A stretch of 64,000 bases of DNA, from assembly GCA_036785325.1 (NCBI GenBank), contig JAXIVH010000171.1:223501-287500 (forward strand). Reading direction: 5' to 3'. Shown piece by piece: positions 10,834 through 20,747 of the stretch. How positions within the stretch are numbered: position 1 is the first letter of the stretch; each line of letters opens with the position of its first letter. Position numbers and translations under genes: made by a program. Source of the stretch: Urophycis tenuis. Its lineage: Eukaryota; Chordata; Actinopteri; Gadiformes; Phycidae. The notes beneath the pieces are model-generated. The model made no database searches, was not told the origin of the DNA, and saw only the letters and a program-made list of their open reading frames with translations.

Positions 10834-11663
10834 TCAACAAAAATTGTGCAATTCCACTGGGGCATGTTTAGGCATGTCCACTAATGTGTTTATTTCATTT
10901 TAACCTGATTAAAATTAAAGTTAATAATTTCTGACACACACGTACTCATTTTGGGAGGGTTCAGCTCTTGTGCTGAAGCTCGCGGCTTGAGTAAGTGACC
11001 TGTGAATGTCATTTGTAACAAGCAAAGTAGTTTTCTAAAATTGCTTGATCAACAAAAAATGTGCAATTCCACTGGGACATGTCCAATCATGTGTTTATTT
11101 CATTTTAACCTGATTTGGAATGTCCACGCATGTGTTTATTTCATTATCACCTGATTACAATTACAGTTAATACATTCTGACACACACATACTCATTTCGG
11201 GAGGGTTCAGCTCTTGTGCTGAAGCACTCAGCTTGAGTAAGTGACCTGTAAATGTCATTTGTAACAAGTAAAGTGGTTTTCAAAAATTGCTTGATCAACA
11301 AAAATGTGCAGATCCACTGGGACATGTTTAGGCATGTCCACTCATGTGTTTATTTCATTTTAACCTGATTAAAATTAAAGTTAATAATTTCTGACACACA
11401 CTTACTCACTTTGGGAGGGTTCAGCTCTTGTGCTGACGCTCTCAGCTTGAGTAACTGACCTGTAAATGTCATTTGTAACAAGTGAAGTGGTTTTCCAAAA
11501 TTGCTTGATCAACAAAAATGTGCAGATCCACTGGGACATGTTTAGGCATGTCCACTCATGTGTTTATTGTATTTTAACCTGATTACAATTAATAAATAAA
11601 TTAATAAATTGATAAATTCTGAAACACTTACTCAATTGGGTATGGGTCAGCTCACGGTGGTCC
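10834..11663 (+). repeat. Satellite 3 units, second duplicate
   Basis: This is a near-identical copy of 8141-8967 within the ~2696-bp tandem duplication (PTEN start codons at 10088 and 12784). Confidence 0.9.
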
Positions 11664-11726
11664 TCCCTCTCCATGATCACAGCGCGTTATGAAGGACTGG
11701 GTGTTAAACCACTTGCACTTGTTTTT
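11664..11726 (+). rRNA. 28S rRNA 3'-end fragment in satellite (2 of 3)
   Basis: This is the same ~60-base piece as 8968-9032, carried by the tandem duplication. It is non-functional. Confidence 0.6.
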
Positions 11727-12395
11727 TTATTTTATTTTTTACAAAGTACGAGACGTATTTCAGAGTTCCACGGTTCTCCAGTGCTCAACTTCAACATTAC
11801 ATTTTGCAGTATTCATATTTGTGCCTTGATTTTTTTTTTTTTTCAATTTGTATTCTTAAATTATATATATCAAAGTTATTTATATTACATTATATATTTG
11901 GTTTGTTTTGCAACTGAATTTCATTGAACACGTGGCATTACAGAAAAAACAACAACTTTATTTATGTATTTATTGATTTACTTATTTATTACTTTATTTA
12001 TTGATTTTTTAGTTACTTAAACAACCTTTATACTAGTTTTATACTAGTTTACAACTTGAAAAACATGTAATAACATATATTATAAGTGTAAAACTTACTC
12101 AGTCAGACTGAAACTTCTCCTGATGTTGTCAGATGAATGCTGGGGAAGGAAGTGGAGGACAGAATTGAGTTACTGTAATTTATAGGATTGAAAAATGTAT
12201 ACTAGTTGAAAACTTCAAAAAATCAGAACAGTAACTAAATTCTGTCACAGCCTCCTTAGTTGGGGAGTGTTCACCTAATTTGCTGTAAAACTTAGCTTGA
12301 GTAAGTGACAAGAGATTTTAAAATATTATTTTAAAATGTTATAAGGTTCATTTAATGCAGAAGAAATAACTTAAAAAAATTAAAAAAGATCAAGA
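11727..12395. repeat. AT-rich spacer and diverged sat2 unit, second duplicate
   Basis: This copy of 9033-9700 differs only at scattered bases and homopolymer lengths. I see no gene here. Confidence 0.8.
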
Positions 12396-12525
12396 GCTCA
12401 GGAGACGACACGCTGGGGACCAGAGGGAAACTTCTGTGGATCTACCGGCTGGTCGAAGGATGATGTGCATGCTCGGATCTATGACTCTGACTCACGTGGA
12501 CTTCTAACCTTTTAAAACAGAAGAA

Positions 12526-12591
12526 ATGCATATGTTCTTTGGGAAACTTATTGTGTTGTTGTCGCTAGTAGCACTGACACAAGGCCTGTGA
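12526..12591 (+). pseudogene. Notch-like signal peptide fragment (second duplicate)
   Basis: The 21-codon frame is identical to that at 9830-9895, and is followed by the PTEN leader at 12592-12783. Confidence 0.6.
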
Positions 12592-12783
12592 TTTTTCTTT
12601 GCAGGTAGCCAAGTAATATCGGGCTTTAGGCTAGCTGTCGTCGCCAGCTAGGACCTCCGTCGGTCCCACCGTCCGCTCAGAACGACGGGACGGCGACACG
12701 GGACCATCGGCACCGCCGAAGCGAACACATCGAAATAATTAAACATTTTTGTAGACCGTGTAAAAGACTCCAGAGGCACCGAC

Positions 12784-13529
12784 ATGACTGCCATTATCAA
12801 AGAGATAGTCAGCAGGAACAAAAGGCGTTATCAAGAAGATGGCGCAAGTTCCTCAAGGCCCAGGAGGCCCTGGACTTCTACGGGGAGGTCCGCACCAGGG
12901 ACAAAAAGGGAGTGACCATCCCGAGCCAGCGGAGATACGTCTATTACTACAGCCACCTCCTGCGCAACAACCTGGACTACAAGCCAGTGGCACTGTTGTT
13001 CCACAAGATGGTGTTCGAGACGGTGCCCATGTTGACCGGAGGAAGATGCAATCCTCAATTTGTGGTGTATCAGGTGAAGGTGAAGATCCACACATCAAAC
13101 CCAACCCACACACGGCGAGAAGAACGTCTCATGTTCTTCGATTTCCCACAGCCACTTCCTGTCTGTGGGGACATCAAGGTGGAGTCCTTCCACAAGCAGA
13201 ACAAAATGATGAAGAAGGATAAGATGTTCCACTTCTGGGTCAACACCTTCTTCATCCCCGGGCCCGAGGAGCATGTGGAAAGGCTGGGAAACGGCAGCGC
13301 CGGGACCCAGCGGGACCCAGTGGACGGCATCCTCCAGAACCAGGGGACGGGCGGCGGCGTTCCAGACAGCGACCGGGACTTCCTGGTGCTGTCTCTGAGT
13401 AAGAACGACCTCGACAAGGCTAACAAGGACAAGGCCAACAGATACTTCTCCCCAAACTTTAAGGTGAAGCTCTACTTCTCCAAGACGGTGAAGGGCATGT
13501 TTGTAAAGTGGTTTTCTAAAATTGCTTGA
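12784..13529 (+). pseudogene. pten: PTEN retrocopy C, same 367-bp deletion as copy B
   Basis: It is almost identical to copy B, with the same deletion and frameshift and the same 205-codon downstream frame from 12912. It arose by tandem duplication of copy B (period 2696 bp), not by a separate retroposition. Confidence 0.9.
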
Positions 13530-14016
13530 TCAACAAAAATTGTGCAATTCCACTGGGGCATGTTTAGGCATGTCCACTAATGTGTTTATTTCATTTTAAC
13601 CTGATTAAAATTAAAGTTAATAATTTCTGACACACACTTACTCACTTTGGGAGGGTTCAGCTCTTGTGCTGACGCTCTCAGCTTGATTAAGTGACCTGTA
13701 CAAGTCATTTGTAACAAGTGAAGTGGTTTTCAAAAATTGCTTGATCAACAAAAATGTGCAGATCCACTGGGACATGTTTAGGCATGTCCACTCATGTGTT
13801 TATTGTATTTTAACCTGATTACAATTAACAAATAAATTAATAAATTGATAAATTCTGACATACTTACTCAATTGGGTATGGTTCAGCTCACGGTGGTCCT
13901 CCCTCTCCATGATCACAGCGCGTTATGAAGGACTGGGTGTAAAACAAATTGCACTTGCTTTTTTATTTTATTTTTTTTAGAAATAACTGCCTTCCTGCCT
14001 AACTGCCTTCCTTGGA
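13530..14016. repeat. Shortened sat3 run, 28S fragment and junction
   Basis: About two sat3 units are followed by the 28S piece at ~13898-13955. A T-rich stretch then leads to 'ctgccttcctgcctaactgcc' just before the inverted 18S fragment, including a short repeat of 'ccttccttggatg' copied from the 18S edge. Confidence 0.75.
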
Positions 14017-14462
14017 TGCCTTCCTTGGATGTGGTAGCCATTTCTCAGGCTCCCTCTCCGGAATCGAACCCTGATTCCCCGTTACCCGTGGTCACCATGG
14101 TAGGCACATAGAGTACCATCGAAAGTTGATAGGGCAGACATTCGAATGAGTCGTCGCCGCCGTGAGGGCGAGCGATCGGCCCGAGGTTATCTAGAGTCAC
14201 CAAACAGGCCGGGGGCCACCACGCGGCAGCACCCCGCGCGGGTTTTAGGTCTGATAAATGCACGCATCCCCGGAGGTCAGCGCTCGTTTGCATGTATTAG
14301 CTCTAGAATTGCCACAGTTATCCAAGTAGCGGGTGAGCGATCAAAGGAACCATAACTGATTTAATGAGCCATTCGCAGTTTCACTTTTCCAGCCGTGTGG
14401 ACTTATACATGCATGGCTTAAACTTTGAGACAAGCATATGCTACTGGCAGGATCAACCAGGA
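14017..14462 (-). rRNA. 18S rRNA 5' fragment (~445 nt)
   Basis: The reverse complement starts CTGGTTGATCCTGCCAG, the canonical 5' end of eukaryotic small-subunit rRNA. It continues through GCATATGCTTGTCTCAAAG and the conserved TCTAGAGCTAATACATGC helix region to GGCTACCACATCCAAGG, about the first quarter of 18S. It then breaks at ~14017 with a small local duplication. It is a displaced, non-functional rDNA fragment. Short frames within it on both strands are spurious. Confidence 0.95.
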
Positions 14463-14860
14463 TGGCCGTGGACTCTCTGCCGACCCGCTGCTGGAGCGAG
14501 CGGCGTTCGAATCGGACCGCGTCCCCGCAGTCCGTCCCGGTCGACAGTCACGCCGGGGGCGAGGGGGCACCTAAAGTAAACCGTGACACGTACAATACGC
14601 CTCGCATCTAGATGCTCATCCGGGGGTGTATCTCTCAAAGTGCATCTAACATGTCTTGCCGTGACAGCGCTACACCGCTTTGTTTGGTAGTCGGACACTA
14701 TAGGTAGGTCCCTCACAGGCTCAAACGCATAACCTGTTATGTGAAAATCGCTATTTTCCACCATAGACAGTAGAAGACGTTCGCGGGTCTGCAGCTTCTG
14801 CCTATAGAACTTCCAATGACCTACAGTCGCACCATGCCCGTGACGTCAACGAAAATGGCA
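14463..14860 (-). other. Probable rDNA 5' external transcribed spacer
   Basis: This sequence lies directly upstream of the 18S 5' end on the minus strand (GC-rich, 'cgacccgctgctggagcg' and similar). It is the expected position for 5' ETS, but I have no reference to confirm it. Where it ends is uncertain; from ~14860 the sequence becomes AT-rich with no recognisable content up to ~15000. Confidence 0.55.
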
Positions 14861-15060
14861 GCGTTCTAATACTAATAAACACAATTTTTGTGATGCTTAA
14901 AAAAGCTATGTATGGATTTTTTTTAATATTTTTTTTTGTGTGTAATTTTTTTATTATGGTAATAACTAACAACTTATCAATGTTGATTATTTCAGTTCAG
15001 TTCATCTTTAAAGCCGCCTGTGCATTTTTGAAGGTTGTCTCCTTCGGTTTGTTTCCCCTG

Positions 15061-15552
15061 CTATTGATTCCAAAGGAAAGGATTATCTTCTCCACAACCT
15101 GTCCCTCCAGTGCCTTTCTCCAAGAGTGCCTGTGCATGTCTGAAATTGGCCTCAGGAAAACTGTCTATTTGGAGGTCAGGGATATCAAACTCTGGTAGAC
15201 GGGACAGGTTGTAATCACCTATAATCAGCCATATACGACCCACTTTAAGGTCCCAATAAGACAGTTTACGTGTTGCATGAATGTGTATGTTGACCTTGGA
15301 AGTGTGAATGTCACCTAAAAGGTCCTCTTCTTCCAGGTCTTCCCCCTCGATGGGGATCTGGGCCACCGTCTCCATGGGAGGCCGCGCTTCCACCGTGGCA
15401 GCCCTCAGCTGTCCAAGCAGCACCCGGATCCGGGCGCAGACCTGGGATGTCGGTAGAGGCACCGCAGGAGGTGGAGCGTGTCGGGGAGGCGACCGGGATG
15501 CCGGTGGTGTGCGGGGCCTCCCTGGTTGGGTCGGTGGAGTACTGGTCCCCAC
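15061..15552 (-). CDS. Retroelement-associated ORF fragment with 'GDYNLSRLP' motif
   Basis: This 163-codon frame has a proline/arginine-rich N-terminal third, an acidic EGEDLEEEDLLGD stretch, then VGRIWLIIGDYNLSRLPEF, PDLQIDSFPEANFRHAQALLE and a stop. The IGD-x-NLSR...QIDSFPGANF-like pattern resembles repetitive ORFs that I associate with fish retroelements, possibly SGNH-hydrolase-like (GDSN motif, here GDYN). The family assignment is from memory and weak. The plus-strand frames here are shadows. Confidence 0.35.
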   Translation of the reverse strand: MGTSTPPTQPGRPRTPPASRSPPRHAPPPAVPLPTSQVCARIRVLLGQLRAATVEARPPMETVAQIPIEGEDLEEEDLLGDIHTSKVNIHIHATRKLSYWDLKVGRIWLIIGDYNLSRLPEFDIPDLQIDSFPEANFRHAQALLEKGTGGTGCGEDNPFLWNQ

Positions 15553-15664
15553 TGTGGCCCCCCTCAGCTGTCCCAGTAGCTCCCGGGTCCGGATGCGGGC
15601 CCGGGATGTTGGTGGAGATACTGCAGGCGGTGGAGTGTGCCTGGGAGGTGACCGGGATGCTGGT

Positions 15665-16260
15665 GGTGGGCAGGGTTAAACTTCACTTATTACAGATGAC
15701 ATTCACAGGTCACTTACATATATAACTTTTAAAATTCAGTAAACAACTTCACTGATTACAGATGACACTCACAGGTCACTTAGTTACTTTTTTAATTTTT
15801 TAAGTTATTTCTTCTGCACTAAATTAACTTAATAACATTTTAAAATAATATTTTAACCACTGGAACTTATTACAGCTAAAAATCTCTTGTCACTTACTCA
15901 AGCTAAGTTTTACAGCAAATGAGGTGAAATCTCCCCAACTAAGGAGGCTGTGACAGAATTTAGTTACTGTTCTGATTGCACCAAAGGCATGGACCTACCT
16001 TCAACACACCAATTAATCACATTATGTCCTCAGCCTTCCTCTTCCTCCTCTTCCTCCCCCTTTACTGTGTGCCAGTTATGAGTCATTCACCTCTGAATAG
16101 ATTCATTAGCATGGGTTGGGCACATTGTGGGCGGAGCCCCATTCACACCTTGACCCTGCCTTGCTTTCAGAAAAGATGTTGGAAACCCCTCCATGTGAAA
16201 AGATAAATCAGGAGAGGTTTCACTCTGACTTTATAAGTTTTAAACTTATACTAAACAGTT
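15665..16260 (-). repeat. Inverted sat2 unit (long variant)
   Basis: The reverse complement reads as a sat2 unit: 'cttgagtaagtgac', 'cagcctccttagttgg', then the long-variant segment 'ggggctccgcccacaatgtg' and 'tttccaacatcttttctg'. It runs into the intron-like sequence flanking the exon at 16333-16480. Confidence 0.85.
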
Positions 16261-16332
16261 TATAAAGAACAGTATTCTGTCCTCCAGCCTTCCTTCCCCA
16301 CCATTCAAATAAATAAAATATTTTTTACTCAC

Positions 16333-16480
16333 CTCCTGTTTAAAATTGTCGTTGTTTAGGTCTTTTTCCAGGTACGTGCCAAAGTCCTTCAGCAATGGAT
16401 AGTCCAGAGAATGTCTTTTGTAAAGGCCCTTCTCTGCCATGAGCTTCCTGGACGGGTTCTTCCACTGCACCTCCTGGTCA
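16333..16480 (-). CDS. Isolated candidate exon, unknown gene
   Basis: On the minus strand a CCACATTGCAG acceptor and a GTGAGT donor bracket 148 bases with one open frame: DQEVQWKNPSRKLMAEKG, then a helix-rich segment (LLKDFGTYLEKDL). Both splice sites are near consensus. The downstream 'intron' contains the sat2 motif GAATGGTGGGGAAGGAAGGC, so sat2 seems to have arisen from or near this intron. The LLKDF-type helix resembles N-terminal SAM-like segments of repetitive fish proteins, a guess only. No partner exon was identified nearby. Confidence 0.45.
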
Positions 16481-16564
16481 CTGCAATGTGGAAAAATTGT
16501 TGTTGTGTAGTGTCCTACCGTTGTACACTGTGGCGGTAGTACGCATTCGGGAACCATTTCCGTA

Positions 16565-17540
16565 CTACACAATGCGTACTAAGATAAGATAAGATATTCC
16601 TTTATTAATCCCCCTTAGGAGAAATTCACAGTGACCAGCAGTACAGGGGATAGATGTGCAGTAAGAGCCTGGCTAAAGTCAATACACAATAAACAATAAA
16701 TTAGATTAAATACGAGCTCTTAAGTCAGGTCGGTGACGAATGAGAACCTGTATGCATACTAGTGTCCTTGATAGCTGTTTATAGTGCAAAAATGCAAAGT
16801 AGATTGCAAAGTAGTGCAAATATGCGGAAAGTGCAAGGTGCAAGATGTGCAAATTTATACAGGTATTCCAGGTACAACATATGAATAGACCTGGAATAAC
16901 AACGGCTAGGACACAGTCCAAGGTGTGTGGTGTGGTGTATGTGAATGTGAAGTTCAGTCCATTCCATTTGTCTGGTGGTGTTGGAGCTTCCTGAGCCTGA
17001 TGGTTGGTGGGATGAGGGAGCGCCCAAGCACTTTGAGGCACTTGGTTGAGTGAGCATGTGGCTGAACGTGTTCCTGAGTTGCTACAGTTGCTTCAGTTCG
17101 GCATAGTGAGGCTGAGAGGGTAGTTCCGGGTCACCAGCAGCTTTCCCCTTGTCCTTCTCACTGTCGCCGCCTCCACACAGTCCAGCTTCATCCCCACTGC
17201 AGAGCTCGCCGTCCTCCCTGGCTTGTACAGCTTCCTGGCACCACCGCTCCCAATGCTTCCTCCCCAGCACACGGCAGTGAAGAAGGTGACACTGGCCACC
17301 GCAGGCTGGTAGACCATCCGTAGCAGCCTGGTGCATGCAATGAAAGATGACAGATGGACAGTGGTTATCAATGAGATGAACAGACATAAGATGAAAATGG
17401 CTAGAAAAACAGTCTGGGGTGTGTGGTGTGGTATACAAATCCGTTATCTGGTGGTGCTGGCGCTTCCGAGACGTTGGGAGCGGCTGGTTGAGGTATTGTA
17501 GAGCCTGATAGCTGATGGGATCCTATCTTAGTGGACGTTT
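16565..17540 (-). mobile_element. 3' fragment of Rex1/CR1-like LINE
   Basis: The minus strand encodes SVTFFTAVCWGGS followed by LYKPGRTASSAVG-like sequence and a frame ending near 17090. It resembles the C-terminal end of reverse transcriptase in fish Rex1/CR1-like LINEs (the FxAVxCWGGS block). The remainder is a 3' untranslated region, ending in a (TATCT)n-like tail at ~16570-16600. A second, shorter overlapping copy of the same 3' sequence lies at ~17395-17530 ('gtgtgtggtgtggta' occurs twice). It is 5'-truncated and frameshifted. Confidence 0.6.
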
Positions 17541-17604
17541 TGTGAATAACAGTTGGTAAGGTAACATAAATGGGTTTTGCAGAGAGCCCGTTCTTTCGAT
17601 GGCC

Positions 17605-18960
17605 CTGGCTCGGTTAGGTTCATTTTAAGTTATCTCGATGATCCCCCCCACCTCATCCAACGACTGGGTAGTTGAATGGGGGATCAAAGGCAGTTGCGCA
17701 CGCCAATATCTAGTCATCCGCAGCTCTCTTTTCCCATATCACCAAGAATGAAGTAAAGTGAAATGGTCATTTGTCTTGTTGTGATATAGCCGCTGACTCG
17801 GAGATATAGACTTGATGGTTTTCTTTGTAACCAAGAATGGAGTAAATGGGATGGTTGTTTGTCTTTCTGTGATATAACCGCTGATTTTGGAATATGGACT
17901 TGTTTTTCTTTTCCCAAAGGTTTTGTTTGTTCCAAGATGAAGGTCAATCTGGTTTGATTGAAGGTACTTCCAATGCATTGGTATATTTATTTATTTGAAT
18001 AAAGCGGAGTCACAGCTGGAGTGAGACTTTTCTTTTCCATTTCTGTTTTAGTATAAACGTGCTATCGAAATATTAGGACACGTCATCAGTAGTGGAGCCT
18101 GCAGATCATGGGGTGTTTCTGGCCATTGTCACTATACACCCTCACCCACGGGAGCCCCCCCCCCCCCCCGAGAGTGATCAATTCCCAAGGTGTGTCGATT
18201 CCCAAATGGAATTGGTATTGGGTTTAAACAATTTTGCAATTTCCCAGCTTGGGATTAATAGAGTATTTTCTATTCTATTCTATTCTAAACTTTTTTAGGA
18301 GTGATCATTTGTCGAGGTAACGTCGAGGTAAGTAAAGGTAAGTAAAACACTTTTTAGGATACATTGTTGTAGTTATTGAGAGTAAGAAGGGGGGGGGGGG
18401 GGGGGGCGCATACTCACCTCCTGACCAGCACAAACCAGTTGTTAACACCGCTAGGTAGCCCTGGTTTGGCCGATCAGGGCCGGAGCTTGGTTCTTGTCCT
18501 CTGTTGGGTCCAGATGAACTAACAGGAAAACGGGGGCACGAAGGACCGAGGCCAGCCGTGACAAAACACTGCCTCCACGCTCCCCCAATGCAGCTGTCTT
18601 CAGCGATGGGTGTCCACAAACCTAGGAAAGACCAAGACCAGCCCCGCCCAACCCAGTCGGTCCCAGGGTAGGAAAGGCCAAGGCCAGCCGCGACTAAGCA
18701 CTGCCTCCCTGGCCCCTCCAGGACCCCATGCCGAACAGCCCGTTAATAACAGTTCCTGTGCCCCATACACCGCGCGACTACAGGCATTGTGTAGGAAGTT
18801 GACCTCAGGGAAGACTCAATGGCTTGCTTTCCTTACCCAAAACAAACATTTCTTGGGGTAGTCTATTCTCGCCGTAGGTACTTCGGTAGTGGTTTTTTTT
18901 CTTTTGCGCAAAGTTTTCCGGTTGAAATGCATGCTGGGCAATTGGCTTCTTCCTGCAATA
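17605..18960 (-). repeat. Block A copy 1 (subtelomeric element beside telomeric repeats)
   Basis: It starts at 'ttaggttcattttaagttatctcgatg' (junction with TTAGG) and runs through 'gctctcttttcccatat', 'ggtgtttctggccattgtcac', a G18-24 homopolymer near 18383 and 'gaggccagccgtgac' to ~18960. The full copy 4 is at 62161-63320, an inverted copy at 46785-47745 and a piece at 56155-56336. It has no coding frame. The minus strand is listed because its middle resembles the 3' UTR of the minus-strand LINE at 58502-61762. Confidence 0.85.
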
Positions 18961-19600
18961 CGCCAAGTGTAGGTTAGGGTTAGGTTGAAATTAGTGTTAG
19001 AGTTAAGGTTAGCGTTACGGAAAGAATAGTATCAAGGTTTGAGTTAAGATGGGGTTTAAGATTAATTTGACTTAAGATAGAGTGGGGGTTATGGTTAAGG
19101 AGGGTAGAGTTCAGGAAAGGTAGAGTCAGGGTGAGACATCTGTTCGGATTGAACTCATCCCCGCCGGATCGGGCTTGTGCACTCTACCTCCCCCTACTCC
19201 CTCACATTTGTGAGGGAAAAGAGGAGAGAAGAGAGAAGAGAGAAGGACCCTTAAGGATTAAGGCTACTTGAATTGTGGATCCAGGTACTACGTGATCCTG
19301 ACCGGAGGTCAGGGGTTAGGGCCAAGATTAGGGTTAGGGTTAAGGTTAGGGCTGAGGTTAGGGTTAGGTTTAAGGTTAGGGTTGAGGTTAGGGTTAGGGC
19401 AAAGGTTAGGGTCAAGGTAAGGGGTAATGTCAGGGCTAAGGTTGGGGCCAAGGTTAGGGTTGATAGGGTTAGGGCCAAGGTTAGGCCTATGGTTAGGGTT
19501 GGGTTAGGGTTAAGGTTAGGGCCAAGGTAAGGGTTAGTGTCCGGGCTAAGGTTGGTGCCAAGGTTAACGTTGAGTTAGGGTTAGGTCTAAGGTTAGGATT
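18961..19600 (+). repeat. Degenerate interstitial telomeric repeats
   Basis: The stretch has many TTAGGG, TTAAGG and GGTTAGGGC-like units, densest at 19310-19560, following block A exactly as the terminal telomere follows block A copy 4. Open frames here (VRVKVRAEV and antisense TLTLAL repeats) are translations of the hexamers, not genes. Confidence 0.9.
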
Positions 19601-19689
19601 TTTTTATCCCAAGTGAATCCAACAGGCACTTTCTGCTGTTCCCCGTGTGCCTGAAAACCCAGGCAACCCTGTCAGTGCATCTGCGCAGG

Positions 19690-19890
19690 GTCTGCATGAA
19701 AACAAGGGCCACCAGAGGCCATTGCCCAAGTGGTGGACAAAGCAAAAAAGGAAGTCCATGAGATTCTGGCATCTGGCAGGGTGTTTAGTTACGTCCTCCT
19801 TCGCCAGCTTTTTGATGATGCTAATCCACTTGGCAGGTTGGTGGAAGAAATTACCAGGGGGAGCGCGCCTATCAGCACGGGGGAGTGACT
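19690..19890 (+). pseudogene. Possible captured coding fragment, unidentified
   Basis: One frame reads GPPEAIAQVVDKAKKEVHE, then ILASGRVFSYVLLRQLFDDAN, then PLGRLVEEI..., before TGA at ~19888. The composition is protein-like and has no repeat character. It is preceded by an in-frame stop and has no start. An overlapping 97-codon ATG frame looks less natural. The flanks (19600-19690 and 19890-19990) hold nothing that I recognise. Confidence 0.3.
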
Positions 19891-19989
19891 GGTCTGTCCC
19901 AGTACTAGAACGTGACAGGACGAGGGGAGCCAGGCTTTAGCGGAGCCCGCTTCGTCTGCATTTTAATCTGGGTAACGATGACACTTAAA

Positions 19990-20176
19990 TGGATACCTGT
20001 AAATTACTTTTCCTTTAGAAGTAAATAAATTCTGACACACGCTTACTCATTTTGGGAGGGTTCAGCTCATGTGCTGAAGCTCTCAGCTTGAGTAAGTGAC
20101 CTGTGAATGTCATTTGTAATAAGTGAAGTTGTTTTCCAAAATTGCTTGATCAACACAAATGTGCAGTTCCACTGGG
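19990..20176 (+). repeat. Sat3 unit interrupted by LTR
   Basis: This is sat3 sequence up to 'gtgcagttccactggg', where the LTR at 20177 interrupts it. The unit resumes at ~20675 with 'gtttaggcatgtccac'. Confidence 0.85.
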
Positions 20177-20465
20177 TGTCATGGTCTGTGTCTGTGTTGT
20201 CTTGCTCTGTGTTTCCCCTGTGTCCTGTTTCCCTCCTTGGTGATTGCCCCATCGTGTTCACCTATGTCTTGTTCCCTCACCTGTCTTGGGTTTGTAATTA
20301 GTCTGTGTATTTAAGTCCTGTCTTCTGTTCAGTCTTTGTCCGAGTCTTGTCGTCGTCCGTCTGTTCCTGTGTCTGTGCTTAAGTTTGCAATTAAAATAGC
20401 AAAAAGTACTCTCGCCTGCCTCACCTCTCTGCATTTGGGTCCTACCCCTCCGCAACTCCGTGACA
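20177..20465 (+). mobile_element. Solo or orphan LTR (289 bp, TG...CA)
   Basis: It begins TGTCATGGTCTG and ends CTCCGTGACA (inverted TGTCA/TGACA termini). It contains a TATA-like 'gtatttaagtcc' near 20307 and an A-rich 'caattaaaatagc' near 20388, consistent with a Gypsy-type LTR. It is followed not by target sequence but by the ZC3H15 fragment, and no target-site duplication was found. Confidence 0.65.
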
Positions 20466-20466
20466 G

Positions 20467-20672
20467 AAGAAGGTGGAGAGGGCGATGGAGGACATGGAGA
20501 AGAAGAGGGCTGATTTTAAGGCCGGGAGATCGCTAGGGGTGAGCGGACGTGAAGTGTTTGAATTCCGCCCCGAGCTGGTCGACGACGATGATGAGGAGGC
20601 AGACCATACTCAATACGCCAACAATGAGGACGAAGAAGACGATGAAGAAGAAGCACAGGCGAATGCTACAGC
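20467..20672 (+). pseudogene. zc3h15: ZC3H15 (DFRP1) coding fragment
   Basis: About 65 in-frame codons read EDMEKKRADFKAGRSLG, SGREVFEFRPELV, DDDDEEADHTQY and an acidic run. This matches the conserved segment of ZC3H15, the zinc-finger protein that stabilises the translation-associated GTPase DRG1. The family's RKADFKAGK...ISGREVFEFRPELVNDDDEEADDT block is highly distinctive. Only this piece is present (no CCCH fingers, no C-terminus), and there is no intron in it. It abuts an LTR on the left and sat3 on the right. It is non-functional, or at most an ORF of 81 codons running into satellite. Confidence 0.85.
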
Positions 20673-20736
20673 GGTGTTTAGGCATGTCCACTCATGTGTT
20701 TATTGTATTTTAACATGATTACAATTAAAGTTAATC

Positions 20737-20747
20737 AATTCTGACAC
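20737..20747 (+). repeat. Target-site duplication, left (aattctgacac)
   Basis: The perfect 11-base match at 21108-21118 brackets the SINE inserted in sat3 sequence. Confidence 0.9.

Noticed and set aside
14045..14764. Short ORFs on both strands
   Set aside because: They fall within the 18S rRNA fragment and its spacer.
16706..17057. Minus-strand ORFs of 92-111 codons
   Set aside because: They lie in the 3' untranslated part of the LINE fragment, with compositions unlike any domain I know.
19251..19530. VRVKVR / TLTLAL repeat proteins
   Set aside because: These are translations of degenerate telomeric hexamers. The same effect occurs at 63406-63591.
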